Source of the DNA: Pseudoroseomonas ludipueritiae
GTDB lineage: Bacteria > Pseudomonadota > Alphaproteobacteria > Acetobacterales > Acetobacteraceae
Assembly: GCF_014490445.1 (NCBI RefSeq)
Contig: NZ_JACTUZ010000037.1
Coordinates: 1 to 32,872, forward strand
DNA: 32,872 bases
Reading direction: 5' to 3'
Both the position numbers and the translations under genes were made by a program. Below are positions 14,899 to 22,760 of the stretch, piece by piece. The notes beneath the pieces are model-generated. The model did no database searches. It worked only from the letters and a program-made list of their open reading frames with translations, and was not told the DNA's origin. The first letter of the stretch is position 1; every line of letters begins with the position of its first letter.

Positions 14899-15869
14899 CC
14901 CAGGCCACTCGCCGCGCCCTGCTGGGCGCTCTTGCCACCACGCCGCTGCTGGCCCGCCGGGGCTGGGCCCAGGCTTCCTGGCCGGACCGGCCCATCCGCC
15001 TCATCGTGCCCTTCGCCGCCGGCACCACCACCGATGCCCTGGGCCGCATCCTGGCCGAGGCCCTGGCCAGGGAAGCGGGGCAGCCGGTGGTGGTGGAGAA
15101 CCGCGCCGGCGCCGGCGGCAATGTCGGCGCCCAGGCCGTGGCCCAGGCGCCCGGCGATGGCTACACGCTGCTGCTCGGCACCAACGGGACGCATGGCATC
15201 AATTCCAGCCTTTTTCCCGACCTCGGCTTCGATGCGGTGAAGGATTTCACGCCCATCGCGCCCTTCGTCACCACGCCGACGGTGCTGGGCGTGCCGGCCG
15301 CCCTTCCCGCCAATTCGGTGATGGAATTGGTGGCGCTGGCCAAGGCGCGGCCGCTCTCCTTCGCCTCGGCGGGGAATGGCACCACGGGGCATCTCTCCCA
15401 GGCGCTGCTGAACCTGCGGGCGGGGCTGGAAACGCAGCACGTGCCCTACCGCAATGCCAGCCAGGGCGTGACCGACCTGCTCTCCGGCCGGGTGGATGCC
15501 ATGTTCTACCATCCGCTCGGCCTCAAGCCGCATCTGGAAAGCGGCAAGCTCAAGGCCCTGGCCGTCACCTCCGGCAAGCGCGTCAGCATCCTGCCGGATG
15601 TGCCGACAATCCAGGAAGCGGGGGTGCAGGATTTCGTGGTGGAAGGGCGCTGGTCGCTCTTCGGCCCGGCGGGACTGCCGCCCGCCATCGTGGCCCGGCT
15701 GAACCGCGCCACCAATGCCCTGCTGGCCGACCCCGCCGCCTTGGCCAATCTGCGTGCCCAGGGCGTGGAGCCGGTGGGCGGCACGCCCGAGCAGCTTGCC
15801 GCCATGACACGGGAAGAGATTGCGAAGTGGCAGCCGGTGATCGTTGCTGCCAGGATACGACCGGACTAG
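14895..15869 (+). CDS. Bug-family periplasmic solute receptor (TTT type)
   Basis: A 324-residue TctC/BugD-like receptor. The Tat-like signal peptide (TRRALLGALATTPLLARRGWAQA) is followed by IRLIVPFAAGTTTDALGRIL, GQPVVVENRAGAGGNVGAQ and PGDGYTLLLGTNGTH, all family hallmarks, and ends EIAKWQPVI. Its ATG overlaps the stop of the deacetylase gene (ATGA), so the two are translationally coupled. It lies directly before the ring-cleavage dioxygenase gene, which hints that the ligand is an aromatic acid or a related amide. No permease genes of the TTT class are present. Confidence 0.94.
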   Translation: MTQATRRALLGALATTPLLARRGWAQASWPDRPIRLIVPFAAGTTTDALGRILAEALAREAGQPVVVENRAGAGGNVGAQAVAQAPGDGYTLLLGTNGTHGINSSLFPDLGFDAVKDFTPIAPFVTTPTVLGVPAALPANSVMELVALAKARPLSFASAGNGTTGHLSQALLNLRAGLETQHVPYRNASQGVTDLLSGRVDAMFYHPLGLKPHLESGKLKALAVTSGKRVSILPDVPTIQEAGVQDFVVEGRWSLFGPAGLPPAIVARLNRATNALLADPAALANLRAQGVEPVGGTPEQLAAMTREEIAKWQPVIVAARIRPD

Positions 15870-15946
15870 GGGCGCCCGCGCGCCCGCCATGACGTGCGAC
15901 CGAGGGCAGGCCCGCGAGAAGCCGCCCCGGATGGAGGACACAAGAA

Positions 15947-16852
15947 ATGGCTGACCTGGACCAGAATACCGTCACCGAGGCGGTGATCGCGCAGATGGCC
16001 TCCACCCCCGACCCGCGCCTGCGGGAGGTGATGGAAAGCCTGGTGCGCCACCTGCATGATTTCGCGCGGGAGGTGAAGCTGACGCCCGCCGAATGGCTGG
16101 CCGCCATCGGCTTCCTGACCCGCGTCGGCCAGACCTGCACGCCGATCCGGCAGGAATTCATCCTGCTCTCGGATACGCTGGGCCTTTCGCGCCTCGTGAA
16201 CCTGCTGGACGACCAGGCCAACCGCGTGGGCGAAGCCACCGAGACCAGCCTGCTCGGCCCCTTCTACCGCGAGGCCTCGCCGCAATACGGCTATGGCGAC
16301 AGCATCGCCGCCCATGCCAAGGGGCCGGAGATGATGCTGTTCGGCCAAGTGCTGAACGAGGCTGGCGAGGGCGTGCCCCATGCGGTCGTGGAAGTTTGGC
16401 AGACCGATGCCGATGGCGCCTACGACCTGCAGACCAACGACCCCGCCGTCATGGACATGCGTGGCCAGTTCCGCACCGATGACGAAGGCCGCTACGCCAT
16501 CCGCACGCTGATCCCGCTGGGCTATTCCATTCCCATGGACGGGCCGGTGGGCGAGCTGGTGCGGCAGCAGAACCGCCACGGCTTCCGCCCCGCACATATC
16601 CATATGCTGATTGGCGCCGAGGGATACCGGGAGCTGGTGACGGCGCTCTATCTGGGCGATGACCCGCATATCGATTCCGATACCGTCTTCGGCGTTTCGG
16701 AATCGCTGGTGGTGCGGCCGGAGAAGAACGTGGAAGGCTCGCCCGCGCCGGATGTGCCGAGCGTGCGCTACGACTTCCGCATCGCCCGCCGCGCGGAGGG
16801 CGATACCTCCGGCCGCGTCGGCGCAGATCCTTCGAAAGTCGCGGCGGAGTAG
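15947..16852 (+). CDS. Intradiol ring-cleavage dioxygenase (hydroxyquinol/catechol 1,2-dioxygenase type)
   Basis: A 301-residue Fe(III) dioxygenase that splits catechol-type rings between the two hydroxyl carbons to give cis,cis-muconates or maleylacetate precursors. It has the N-terminal helical dimerisation domain (Dioxygenase_N; about 20-100, VRHLHDFAREVKLTPAEW) and the beta core with EVWQTDADGAYD, LGYSIPMDGP and RPAHIHMLI. The four iron ligands are Tyr159, Tyr193, His217 and His219, with spacing like known catechol dioxygenases. The overall look is nearest to hydroxyquinol 1,2-dioxygenases, but catechol activity is possible. GGAGG precedes ATG 15947. It sits inside the putative operon between a Bug receptor and a complete ABC importer, making this the most informative gene for the pathway: an aromatic substrate. 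Confidence 0.92.
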   Translation: MADLDQNTVTEAVIAQMASTPDPRLREVMESLVRHLHDFAREVKLTPAEWLAAIGFLTRVGQTCTPIRQEFILLSDTLGLSRLVNLLDDQANRVGEATETSLLGPFYREASPQYGYGDSIAAHAKGPEMMLFGQVLNEAGEGVPHAVVEVWQTDADGAYDLQTNDPAVMDMRGQFRTDDEGRYAIRTLIPLGYSIPMDGPVGELVRQQNRHGFRPAHIHMLIGAEGYRELVTALYLGDDPHIDSDTVFGVSESLVVRPEKNVEGSPAPDVPSVRYDFRIARRAEGDTSGRVGADPSKVAAE

Positions 16853-16915
16853 CCGCCACCCGATACGTCACCGCGAGCCACGGTCAACAGAAACCGGGCC
16901 GCAGGAGGAGGTTCC

Positions 16916-18181
16916 ATGAAGGATATCAGCAGGCGGGATCTCGGCCGGCTCGCCCTGGCGGCTGCCGCCACGGTGCCGGCCACGGCGCGGGCGCAGACGG
17001 CGCCCTCGGGCCAGCCGATCCGCATCGGCTATTCCATGTCGCTCTCCGGCGGCCTGGCGGGCAATGGCCGCCCGGCGCTGCTGGCGCACCGCATCTGGGC
17101 GGAGGATGTGAATGCGAAGGGCGGGCTGCTCGGCCGCCCGGTGGAACTGGTGCATTACGACGACCAGAGCACCGGCGCGCAGGTGCCGGGCATCTACACC
17201 AAGCTGATCGATGTCGATAAGGTCGATCTCGTCGTCTCCGGCTATGCCACGGCCATCATCGCGCCCGCCATGCCGGTGGTGATGCAGCGGAACATGACCT
17301 TCGTGTCGCTCTTCGGCACGGGTGTGAACAGCGACTTCAAATACGACCGCTATTTCTCCATCAACCCCGCCGGCTCCGACGTGAAGGAGACATTCGCAAA
17401 AGGCTTCTTCGACATTGCGATGGCGATGGACCCGAAGCCGCGCAGCATCGCGCTGGTGAATCTGGACAGCGACTTCCACCAGCGCACCGCGGAAAGCGCG
17501 CGCTACCTCGCAGGGCAGAACAAGCTGCGCGTGGTCTATGACCGCGCCTATCCGCCCAGCACGGTGGATTTCACGCCCATCCTGCGCTCGGTGCAGGCGG
17601 CGCGGCCGGATATCGTCTATGTCGGCTCCTATCCGCCGGACACCGCCGGGCTGCTGCGCGCGGCCAGCGAGTTGCGGGTGAACTTCCAGCTCTTCGGCGG
17701 GCCGATGATCGGGCCGCATATCACCGCGCAGAAGCTGCAGCTCGGCCCCATCCTGAACAACCTCGTGGTCTGGGATGTCTATGCGCCGGAGCCGACGCTG
17801 CAATTCCCCGGCACGCAGGCGCTGATCGAACGATACCAGCCGCTGGCGGCCAAGGAGAATGCCGATGCCCTCGGCCATTACGTGCCGCCGCTGGCCTATA
17901 CGCAGATGCAGGTGTTGGAACAGGCGGTGAAGCGCGTCGGCAGCCTGGACCAGGCGGCGCTGGCGGCCGACATGCACAAGAACCAGTTCGATACCGTGAT
18001 CGGCCCGCTACGCTTCGACGCTCTGGGCGAATGGACGGAGGAGCGCAACCTCTATACCCAATACCAGGGCGTGCAGGGCAACGGCATCGAGCAGTTCCGC
18101 AAGCCGGGCACGCAGGTGATCCTCTACCCGCAGCGCTACAAGTCCGGCGAGCTGCGCAAGCCCTATACGGCGGGTGCCTGA
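16916..18181 (+). CDS. ABC transporter substrate-binding protein, branched-chain amino acid type
   Basis: A 421-residue periplasmic binding protein of the LivJ/type-1 fold (Peripla_BP_6). A Tat-like leader (SRRDLGRLALAAAATVPATARAQ) precedes IRIGYSMSLSGGLAGNGRPA, a standard opening, then LLGRPVELVHYDDQS, VDLVVSGYATAIIAPAMPV and the C-lobe AARPDIVYVGSYPPD. AGGAGGAGG precedes ATG 16916. Its stop codon shares a base with the permease start (TGATG at 18179-18183), so it is the first gene of the five-gene ABC importer. Relatives in catabolic operons bind aromatic acids or amides rather than amino acids, which fits the dioxygenase neighbour. The ligand is not deducible. Confidence 0.94.
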   Translation: MKDISRRDLGRLALAAAATVPATARAQTAPSGQPIRIGYSMSLSGGLAGNGRPALLAHRIWAEDVNAKGGLLGRPVELVHYDDQSTGAQVPGIYTKLIDVDKVDLVVSGYATAIIAPAMPVVMQRNMTFVSLFGTGVNSDFKYDRYFSINPAGSDVKETFAKGFFDIAMAMDPKPRSIALVNLDSDFHQRTAESARYLAGQNKLRVVYDRAYPPSTVDFTPILRSVQAARPDIVYVGSYPPDTAGLLRAASELRVNFQLFGGPMIGPHITAQKLQLGPILNNLVVWDVYAPEPTLQFPGTQALIERYQPLAAKENADALGHYVPPLAYTQMQVLEQAVKRVGSLDQAALAADMHKNQFDTVIGPLRFDALGEWTEERNLYTQYQGVQGNGIEQFRKPGTQVILYPQRYKSGELRKPYTAGA

Positions 18182-19062
18182 TGGACCCGGACCTCGCCCT
18201 TCTCCTGAACGGGGTGGTCTCGGGCCTGCTGCTGGGCGGGCTTTATGCCGCGGCGGCGGCGGGGCTTTCCGTCTCCTTCGGCATGCTGGACGTAGTCAAT
18301 ATCGCCCACCCGGCCTTCATGGTGCTGGGGGCGCTGCTGGTCGCGCTGCTCTGGGGCGTCACGGGGCTGGACCCGCTGCTGCTCTCGCTGCTGCTGACGC
18401 CCGCCTTCTGGGCGCTGGGGGCGCTGATCTACGTCGCCTACCACCACTTCTTCGAGCGGCGCGGGGATGAGGCCATCCAGGGCCTCGCCTTCTTCTTCGG
18501 CATCATGTTCATCATCGAGGTCGGGCTGGTGATGACGCTGGGGCCGGAGCAGCACTTCGCCGATGCCGCCTATGCCAACACCACCTGGCGCATCGGCGAG
18601 ATCGACCTGCCGCTGCGGATGCTGGTGCCGGCGGCGGTCGCGCTGGCGGCCATCGGGGCGCTGGCGCTGTTCCTGCGCCGCTCCTTCACCGGCCGCGCCA
18701 TCGCCGCCGTGGCGCAGGACCGGGAGGCGCTGCGGCTGTTGGCCATCGACCCCGTGCGCATCAAGCGGCTTGCCTTCGGCATCTCCGTCGCCATGGCAGC
18801 GCTCGCGGGCGGCGCGCTGGTGGTGGTGCAGCCGGTGGATGCCTGGTCCGGCCATATCTTCATCGGCCGCGTCTTCGCCATCGTCATCATGGGCGGGCTG
18901 GCCTCGCTGGGCGGCTGCGTGCTGGCGGCGCTGACCTTCGGCGTGGTGGAGAATGTCACCGCCACCTTCTATGGCCCTTCCTGGTCGCCCGCCGTGGCCT
19001 TCGGCTGCCTGCTGCTGGTGCTGGCCATCCGGCCCCAGGGCCTCTTCGGGCGCGCGGCATGA
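18181..19062 (+). CDS. Branched-chain amino acid-type ABC permease, LivH-like
   Basis: A 293-residue inner-membrane permease of the LivH family. Features are the N-terminal NGVVSGLLLGGLYAAAAAGLSVSFGMLDVVNIAHPAFMVLG pattern (starting at about residue 9), eight or so hydrophobic spans, the coupling-loop region FTGRAIAAVAQDREALRLLAIDP that contacts the ATPases, and the end LLVLAIRPQGLFG. ATG 18181 overlaps the SBP stop. The frame is open upstream, but that part lies in the SBP gene. The stop overlaps the LivM-like start (ATGA at 19059-19062). Confidence 0.94.
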   Translation: MDPDLALLLNGVVSGLLLGGLYAAAAAGLSVSFGMLDVVNIAHPAFMVLGALLVALLWGVTGLDPLLLSLLLTPAFWALGALIYVAYHHFFERRGDEAIQGLAFFFGIMFIIEVGLVMTLGPEQHFADAAYANTTWRIGEIDLPLRMLVPAAVALAAIGALALFLRRSFTGRAIAAVAQDREALRLLAIDPVRIKRLAFGISVAMAALAGGALVVVQPVDAWSGHIFIGRVFAIVIMGGLASLGGCVLAALTFGVVENVTATFYGPSWSPAVAFGCLLLVLAIRPQGLFGRAA

Positions 19063-20039
19063 GCGGCGCCGCCCTCCCCGCCCTGCCGCTGCCGGCGCCG
19101 CGCCGCCTGGGCCATGCCGGCTTCTGGCTGGCTTCCGCCGTGGCGGCGCTGGCGCTGATCCTGGCGCTGCGTGGTTTCGGCAGCGAATACGCCTATTTCG
19201 CCGCCACCTTCGTGCTGCAATACGTGGTGCTGGCCACCGCCTGGAACATCCTGGGCGGCTACGCGGGCTATGTGAATTTCGGCGCCGCCGCCTTCTTCGC
19301 CGCCGGGGCCTATACCACGGTGGCCATCGGCAAGGCGCTGGGGCTGGGGCTGCTGCCCTGCATCGGTTTCGCGGCGCTGGTGGGGGGGGCGCTGGGCCTC
19401 GGCACCGGCATCCTGACGCTGCGGCTGCGCGGCGCCTATTTCGCCATCGCCACGCTCTGCCTCTCGGTGGTGCTGCAAACCATTGTGGTGAACTGGAGCT
19501 ATGTCGGCGGCTCGCGCGGCGCCTATGTGCTGCGCCCGCGCGAGGTGCCCTTCGGCTTCGACAGCTACAGCGGCTTTCTCTGCGCCGTGGTGGTGGTGCT
19601 GGCGGCGGCATCGGTCGCCATCGCGCGCACCATCGAAAAGTCCCGCCTCGGCCTCGGCCTCGCCGCGCTGCGTGACGATGAGGCGGCGGCGGAAGCGGCG
19701 GGCGTGCCGACGCTGCGGCTGAAGCTGATCGCGACGACGATCAGCGGCGCCATGATGGCGGTGGCCGGTGCGCCCCTGCCCTTTCTTGGTTCCTATGTGG
19801 AACCCAATTCGGCCTTCGGCCTCGCCTATGCGGTGAATGCCATCGCCATGCCGTTGATCGGCGGCACGGCAAGCTGGGCGGGGCCGCTGATCGGCGCGGT
19901 GCTGCTGGCCTCGCTGCAACAGGCGGCGACGGTGACTATTTCCTCCGCCGCCAATCTGATGATCGTGGGGGTGGTGCTGGTGGTCTTCGTCTGCGCGGCA
20001 CCACACGGCATCATCGGGCTGTTCCGGGGGCGGCGATGA
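19059..20039 (+). CDS. Branched-chain amino acid-type ABC permease, LivM-like
   Basis: A 326-residue second permease subunit. The family pattern is clear: YVVLATAWNILGGYAGYVNFG, AAAFFAAGAYTTVAIGKALG, LRGAYFAIATLCLSVVLQTI, the coupling loop SRLGLGLAALRDDEAAAEAAG, and the C-terminal PLIGGTASWAGPLIGAVLL. About nine hydrophobic spans are visible. ATGA overlaps join it to the upstream LivH-like gene and the downstream LivG-like gene, so expression is tightly coupled and the pair should form the membrane heterodimer. Confidence 0.94.
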   Translation: MSGAALPALPLPAPRRLGHAGFWLASAVAALALILALRGFGSEYAYFAATFVLQYVVLATAWNILGGYAGYVNFGAAAFFAAGAYTTVAIGKALGLGLLPCIGFAALVGGALGLGTGILTLRLRGAYFAIATLCLSVVLQTIVVNWSYVGGSRGAYVLRPREVPFGFDSYSGFLCAVVVVLAAASVAIARTIEKSRLGLGLAALRDDEAAAEAAGVPTLRLKLIATTISGAMMAVAGAPLPFLGSYVEPNSAFGLAYAVNAIAMPLIGGTASWAGPLIGAVLLASLQQAATVTISSAANLMIVGVVLVVFVCAAPHGIIGLFRGRR

Positions 20040-20749
20040 GCGAGATCGTCCTGAAGGCCGAGGGCGTCGGCAAGCGCTTCGGCGGCTTCACCGCGCTCTC
20101 CGGCATCGACCTGGAAGTGCGGGCCGGGGAAAGGCTGGGGCTGATCGGCCCTAATGGCTCGGGCAAAAGCACGTTTACCAATTGCCTCGCGGGCGCTTTC
20201 GCCAGTCATGACGGTGCCTTCACCTTCAAGGGCGAGAAGCTGGGCCGGCTGAAGCCGCATCAGCGGGCGCGGCGTGGCCTTGCCCGCACCTTCCAGCTTC
20301 CGCGTCCCTTCAAGGGCCTGACGGTGATCGAGAATATCCGCGTCCCCCTGGCCTATGCCGGGCGGGACGCGGCCACCGAGGCACGGGCCATGGAATGCCT
20401 GGAAACAGTGGAACTCGCCGGCAAGGCTTACCGGATGCCGAAGGAGTTGACGCAGGTGGAACTGCGGCGGCTGGAACTGGCCCGCGCCACGGCGCTGCGG
20501 CCGGAGCTGCTGATTGCCGATGAAGCCATGGCCGGCCTTTCGGATTCCGAAGTGGACCAGATCCTGGCGCTGCTCTTCCGGCTGAATGAAGGCGGCACCA
20601 CCATCATCATGATCGAGCATGTGATGCGCGCCGTCACGCAATTCTCCCAGCGCCTGGCTGTGCTGGTGGCGGGCCGCAAGGTGGCGGATGGCGAGCCGCG
20701 CGCCGTGCTCGCCCTGCCCGAAGTTGAGGAGGCCTATCTTGGCCGCTAG
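20036..20749 (+). CDS. ABC transporter ATP-binding protein, LivG-like, divergent signature
   Basis: A 237-residue ATPase subunit. Walker A GPNGSGKST (38-46), Q-loop FQLPRPF (Gln87) and H-loop IEHVM (His195) are intact. The signature motif, normally LSGGQ, reads LTQVELRRLELA (138-149), and Walker B runs LLIADEAMAGL, with the catalytic Glu163 kept but Ala after it instead of Pro. Non-canonical signatures of this sort occur in a subset of LivG proteins, where the partner LivF supplies the canonical half. The protein is about 15-20 residues shorter than E. coli LivG. It overlaps both neighbours. Confidence 0.92.
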   Translation: MSEIVLKAEGVGKRFGGFTALSGIDLEVRAGERLGLIGPNGSGKSTFTNCLAGAFASHDGAFTFKGEKLGRLKPHQRARRGLARTFQLPRPFKGLTVIENIRVPLAYAGRDAATEARAMECLETVELAGKAYRMPKELTQVELRRLELARATALRPELLIADEAMAGLSDSEVDQILALLFRLNEGGTTIIMIEHVMRAVTQFSQRLAVLVAGRKVADGEPRAVLALPEVEEAYLGR

Positions 20750-21470
20750 CCTGCTGATCGAGGACCTGGATGCCGGCTATGGCGCGGTGCGGGCGCTGGA
20801 TGGCGTCTCGCTTTCCGTAGCGGCGGGCGAGACGGTCGCGCTGCTCGGCACCAATGGCAATGGCAAGACCACGCTGATGCGCTGCATCCTTGGCCTGCTG
20901 CGGCCGACGCGCGGGCGCATCCTGGCCACCATCGACGGGCAGCAGCACGACCTCGTCGGCCGCTCGCCGGAGGAGATCGTCGATCTCGGCATTTCCCTGG
21001 TGCCGGAAGGGCGCCGGCTGTTTCCGCGCCTGTCGGTGGAGGAGAACCTGCTGCTCGGCGCCTATCGCCGCGCCGCGCGGGCGGAGATGGGGCGCAACCT
21101 CGAATTCTTCTACGACGCCTTCCCGCGCCTGAAGGAGCGCCGTTCGCAGGCGGTGGGCAGCATGAGCGGCGGCGAGCAGCAGATGGTCGCCCTCGGCCGC
21201 GCCGTGATGTGCGCGCCAAAGATTCTGCTGGTTGATGAGCCTTCCGTAGGCCTCGCGCCCATTCTTGTCGCCCGCACGGTCGAGAAGATCGGGGAGTTGA
21301 AGGAAAAGCTCGGCCTGACGGTGCTGATGGCCGAGCAGAACTTCCATCAGGCCATCCGCATCGCGGACCGCGGCTATGTGCTGGTGCATGGGCAGGTGGC
21401 CTTCCGGGGCAATTCCCCGGCGGCGCTGGGCGACAGCGAATTGGTCCGCAAATTCTATCTCGGCCTGTGA
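20739..21470 (+). CDS. ABC transporter ATP-binding protein, LivF-like (TTG start)
   Basis: A 243-residue ATPase subunit with all canonical motifs: Walker A GTNGNGKTT (37-45), signature MSGGEQQMVALGRA (from 142), Walker B ILLVDEPSVGLAP with Glu167, and H-region AEQNF. The start is most likely TTG 20739, because GAGGAGG sits about 6 bases before it and the product then begins MAASLLIEDLDAGYG, exactly the family start. An upstream ATG in frame (20688) would add 17 unrelated residues inside the LivG gene. It overlaps the LivG-like stop by 11 bases. It completes the importer 16916-21470. Confidence 0.94.
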   Translation: MAASLLIEDLDAGYGAVRALDGVSLSVAAGETVALLGTNGNGKTTLMRCILGLLRPTRGRILATIDGQQHDLVGRSPEEIVDLGISLVPEGRRLFPRLSVEENLLLGAYRRAARAEMGRNLEFFYDAFPRLKERRSQAVGSMSGGEQQMVALGRAVMCAPKILLVDEPSVGLAPILVARTVEKIGELKEKLGLTVLMAEQNFHQAIRIADRGYVLVHGQVAFRGNSPAALGDSELVRKFYLGL

Positions 21471-21481
21471 GGAACAAGGAC

Positions 21482-22381
21482 ATGGGCGCGCTGGATGGCT
21501 GGAAGCTGGGCTGGATCGGTGTCGGCCGCATGGGCACGCCACTCTGCCGCCGGTTGCTGGAGGCCGGGGCGGAGGTCACGGCCACGGATACCGACCACAC
21601 ACGTATCGCCGCGCTGGCGCAGGAGGGTTTGCGCGCCGCCATGACGGCGGCGGGGCTGGCGGAGCAGGCGGACATCATCCTTTCCATGGTGCCGAATGAC
21701 GCGGCGCTGCTGGCGGTGACGCTCGGCCCCGGCGGGCTGGTGGAGGCGATCCGCCCGGGGCAGGTCTTCATCGACCTCAGCACCGTCTCCCCCGCCACCT
21801 CCGCCCAGGTGGCGGAGGCCATCGCGGCACGCGGCGCGGATTACCTGCGCTGCCCCGTCTCCGGCAGCACCAGCACAGCGGCAACGGGGGCGCTGACCAT
21901 TTTCGCCTCCGGCCCCGCGGCGGCGCTGGACCGCTGCGCGCCGCTGCTGGGCGTGCTGGGCAAGGAGACGCTGCGCTGCGGCAGCGCCGAGGAAGCGCGG
22001 GCGGTGAAGCTGATGGTCAATCTCGTTGTCGCCCTCACCCCCGCCATCATCGGCGAGGCCCTGGCCTTCGGTGGCCGCCTGGGCCTGGAATGGGAGGGGA
22101 TGGTGGAGGCGCTGTCGAAAAGCGTCGTCGCCTCCCCTCTCCTCGCCTACAAGGCCGGGATGCTGAAGGCGCGGGACTGGACGCCCGCCGCCGATCTCGA
22201 CCTCATCGCCAAGGATCTGGACCTCGCCCTGGCCGTCGGGCTGCGGGAGGGCGCGCCGATGCCGCTTTCCGCCCTCGCCCGGCAATTCGCCGCTGCCTAT
22301 CAGGCGAGCGGCGAGGGCGAGCTGGATTTCTTCCGTCTCGCCACCTGGCCCGAGCGGCTGCTCGCGCCCAATCCCCGCTGA
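21482..22381 (+). CDS. NAD(P)-dependent beta-hydroxyacid dehydrogenase (3-hydroxyisobutyrate dehydrogenase family)
   Basis: A 299-residue enzyme of the HIBADH/tartronate-semialdehyde reductase family, which oxidises beta-hydroxy acids or reduces semialdehydes. The Rossmann motif WIGVGRMGTP (GxGxxG at 13-18) opens the protein. DLSTVSP (98-104) and CPVSGST (124-130) form the substrate loop, and the catalytic Lys176 lies in AVKLMVNLVV with Asn180. ATG 21482, after a GAGGAACAAGGA stretch, is preferred over the GTG at 21467. It follows the ABC importer by 11 bases, so it belongs to the same transcript and probably acts on a downstream metabolite. Exact substrate not deducible. Confidence 0.92.
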   Translation: MGALDGWKLGWIGVGRMGTPLCRRLLEAGAEVTATDTDHTRIAALAQEGLRAAMTAAGLAEQADIILSMVPNDAALLAVTLGPGGLVEAIRPGQVFIDLSTVSPATSAQVAEAIAARGADYLRCPVSGSTSTAATGALTIFASGPAAALDRCAPLLGVLGKETLRCGSAEEARAVKLMVNLVVALTPAIIGEALAFGGRLGLEWEGMVEALSKSVVASPLLAYKAGMLKARDWTPAADLDLIAKDLDLALAVGLREGAPMPLSALARQFAAAYQASGEGELDFFRLATWPERLLAPNPR

Positions 22382-22388
22382 GGTATCC

Positions 22389-22757
22389 ATGCAGGATGAG
22401 ATCCGCGCCCTGGAAGCGCGGCGCTACGACGCCATGTTGCGCGGCGATGTCGATGCCCTGGCCGCGCTGCTGTCGGAGCGCGCCGTTTATGCCCATTCCG
22501 ACGCGACGCGGGACAGCAAGGCGGAATACCTCGCCAGCCTTTCCACCGGCAGCCTGCGCTACCTGGAAGTGGGCCACAGCACGGAGATGGTGCTGGAAGC
22601 CGGGCCGGATTGCGCCGCGGCGCTCGGCCGCATGCATGCCAGCATCATCCGCAATGGCGCGGAGAAGCGCATCGCCAGCCTCACCCTCGCCGTCTGGGCG
22701 CGGGAGAGCGGCGAATGGCGCCTCCTTGCCTACCAGCCCACCGCCATGAAGGCCTGA
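22389..22757 (+). CDS. NTF2-like / DUF4440-type small protein
   Basis: A 122-residue protein with the cone-shaped NTF2/SnoaL fold pattern: helix EIRALEARRYDAMLRGDVDAL, then ALLSERAVYAHSDATRDSKAEYLASL, then beta strands ending GEWRLLAYQPTAMK. Members are isomerases, small lyases, dehydratases or non-catalytic binding proteins. It lies 7 bases after the dehydrogenase gene and 3 before the MetE-like gene, so it is in the operon. A single His in YAHSD and Asp in DATRD could be active-site residues, as in ketosteroid-isomerase relatives, but this is a guess. Fold call good, function open. Confidence 0.8.
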   Translation: MQDEIRALEARRYDAMLRGDVDALAALLSERAVYAHSDATRDSKAEYLASLSTGSLRYLEVGHSTEMVLEAGPDCAAALGRMHASIIRNGAEKRIASLTLAVWARESGEWRLLAYQPTAMKA

Positions 22758-22760
22758 CGC

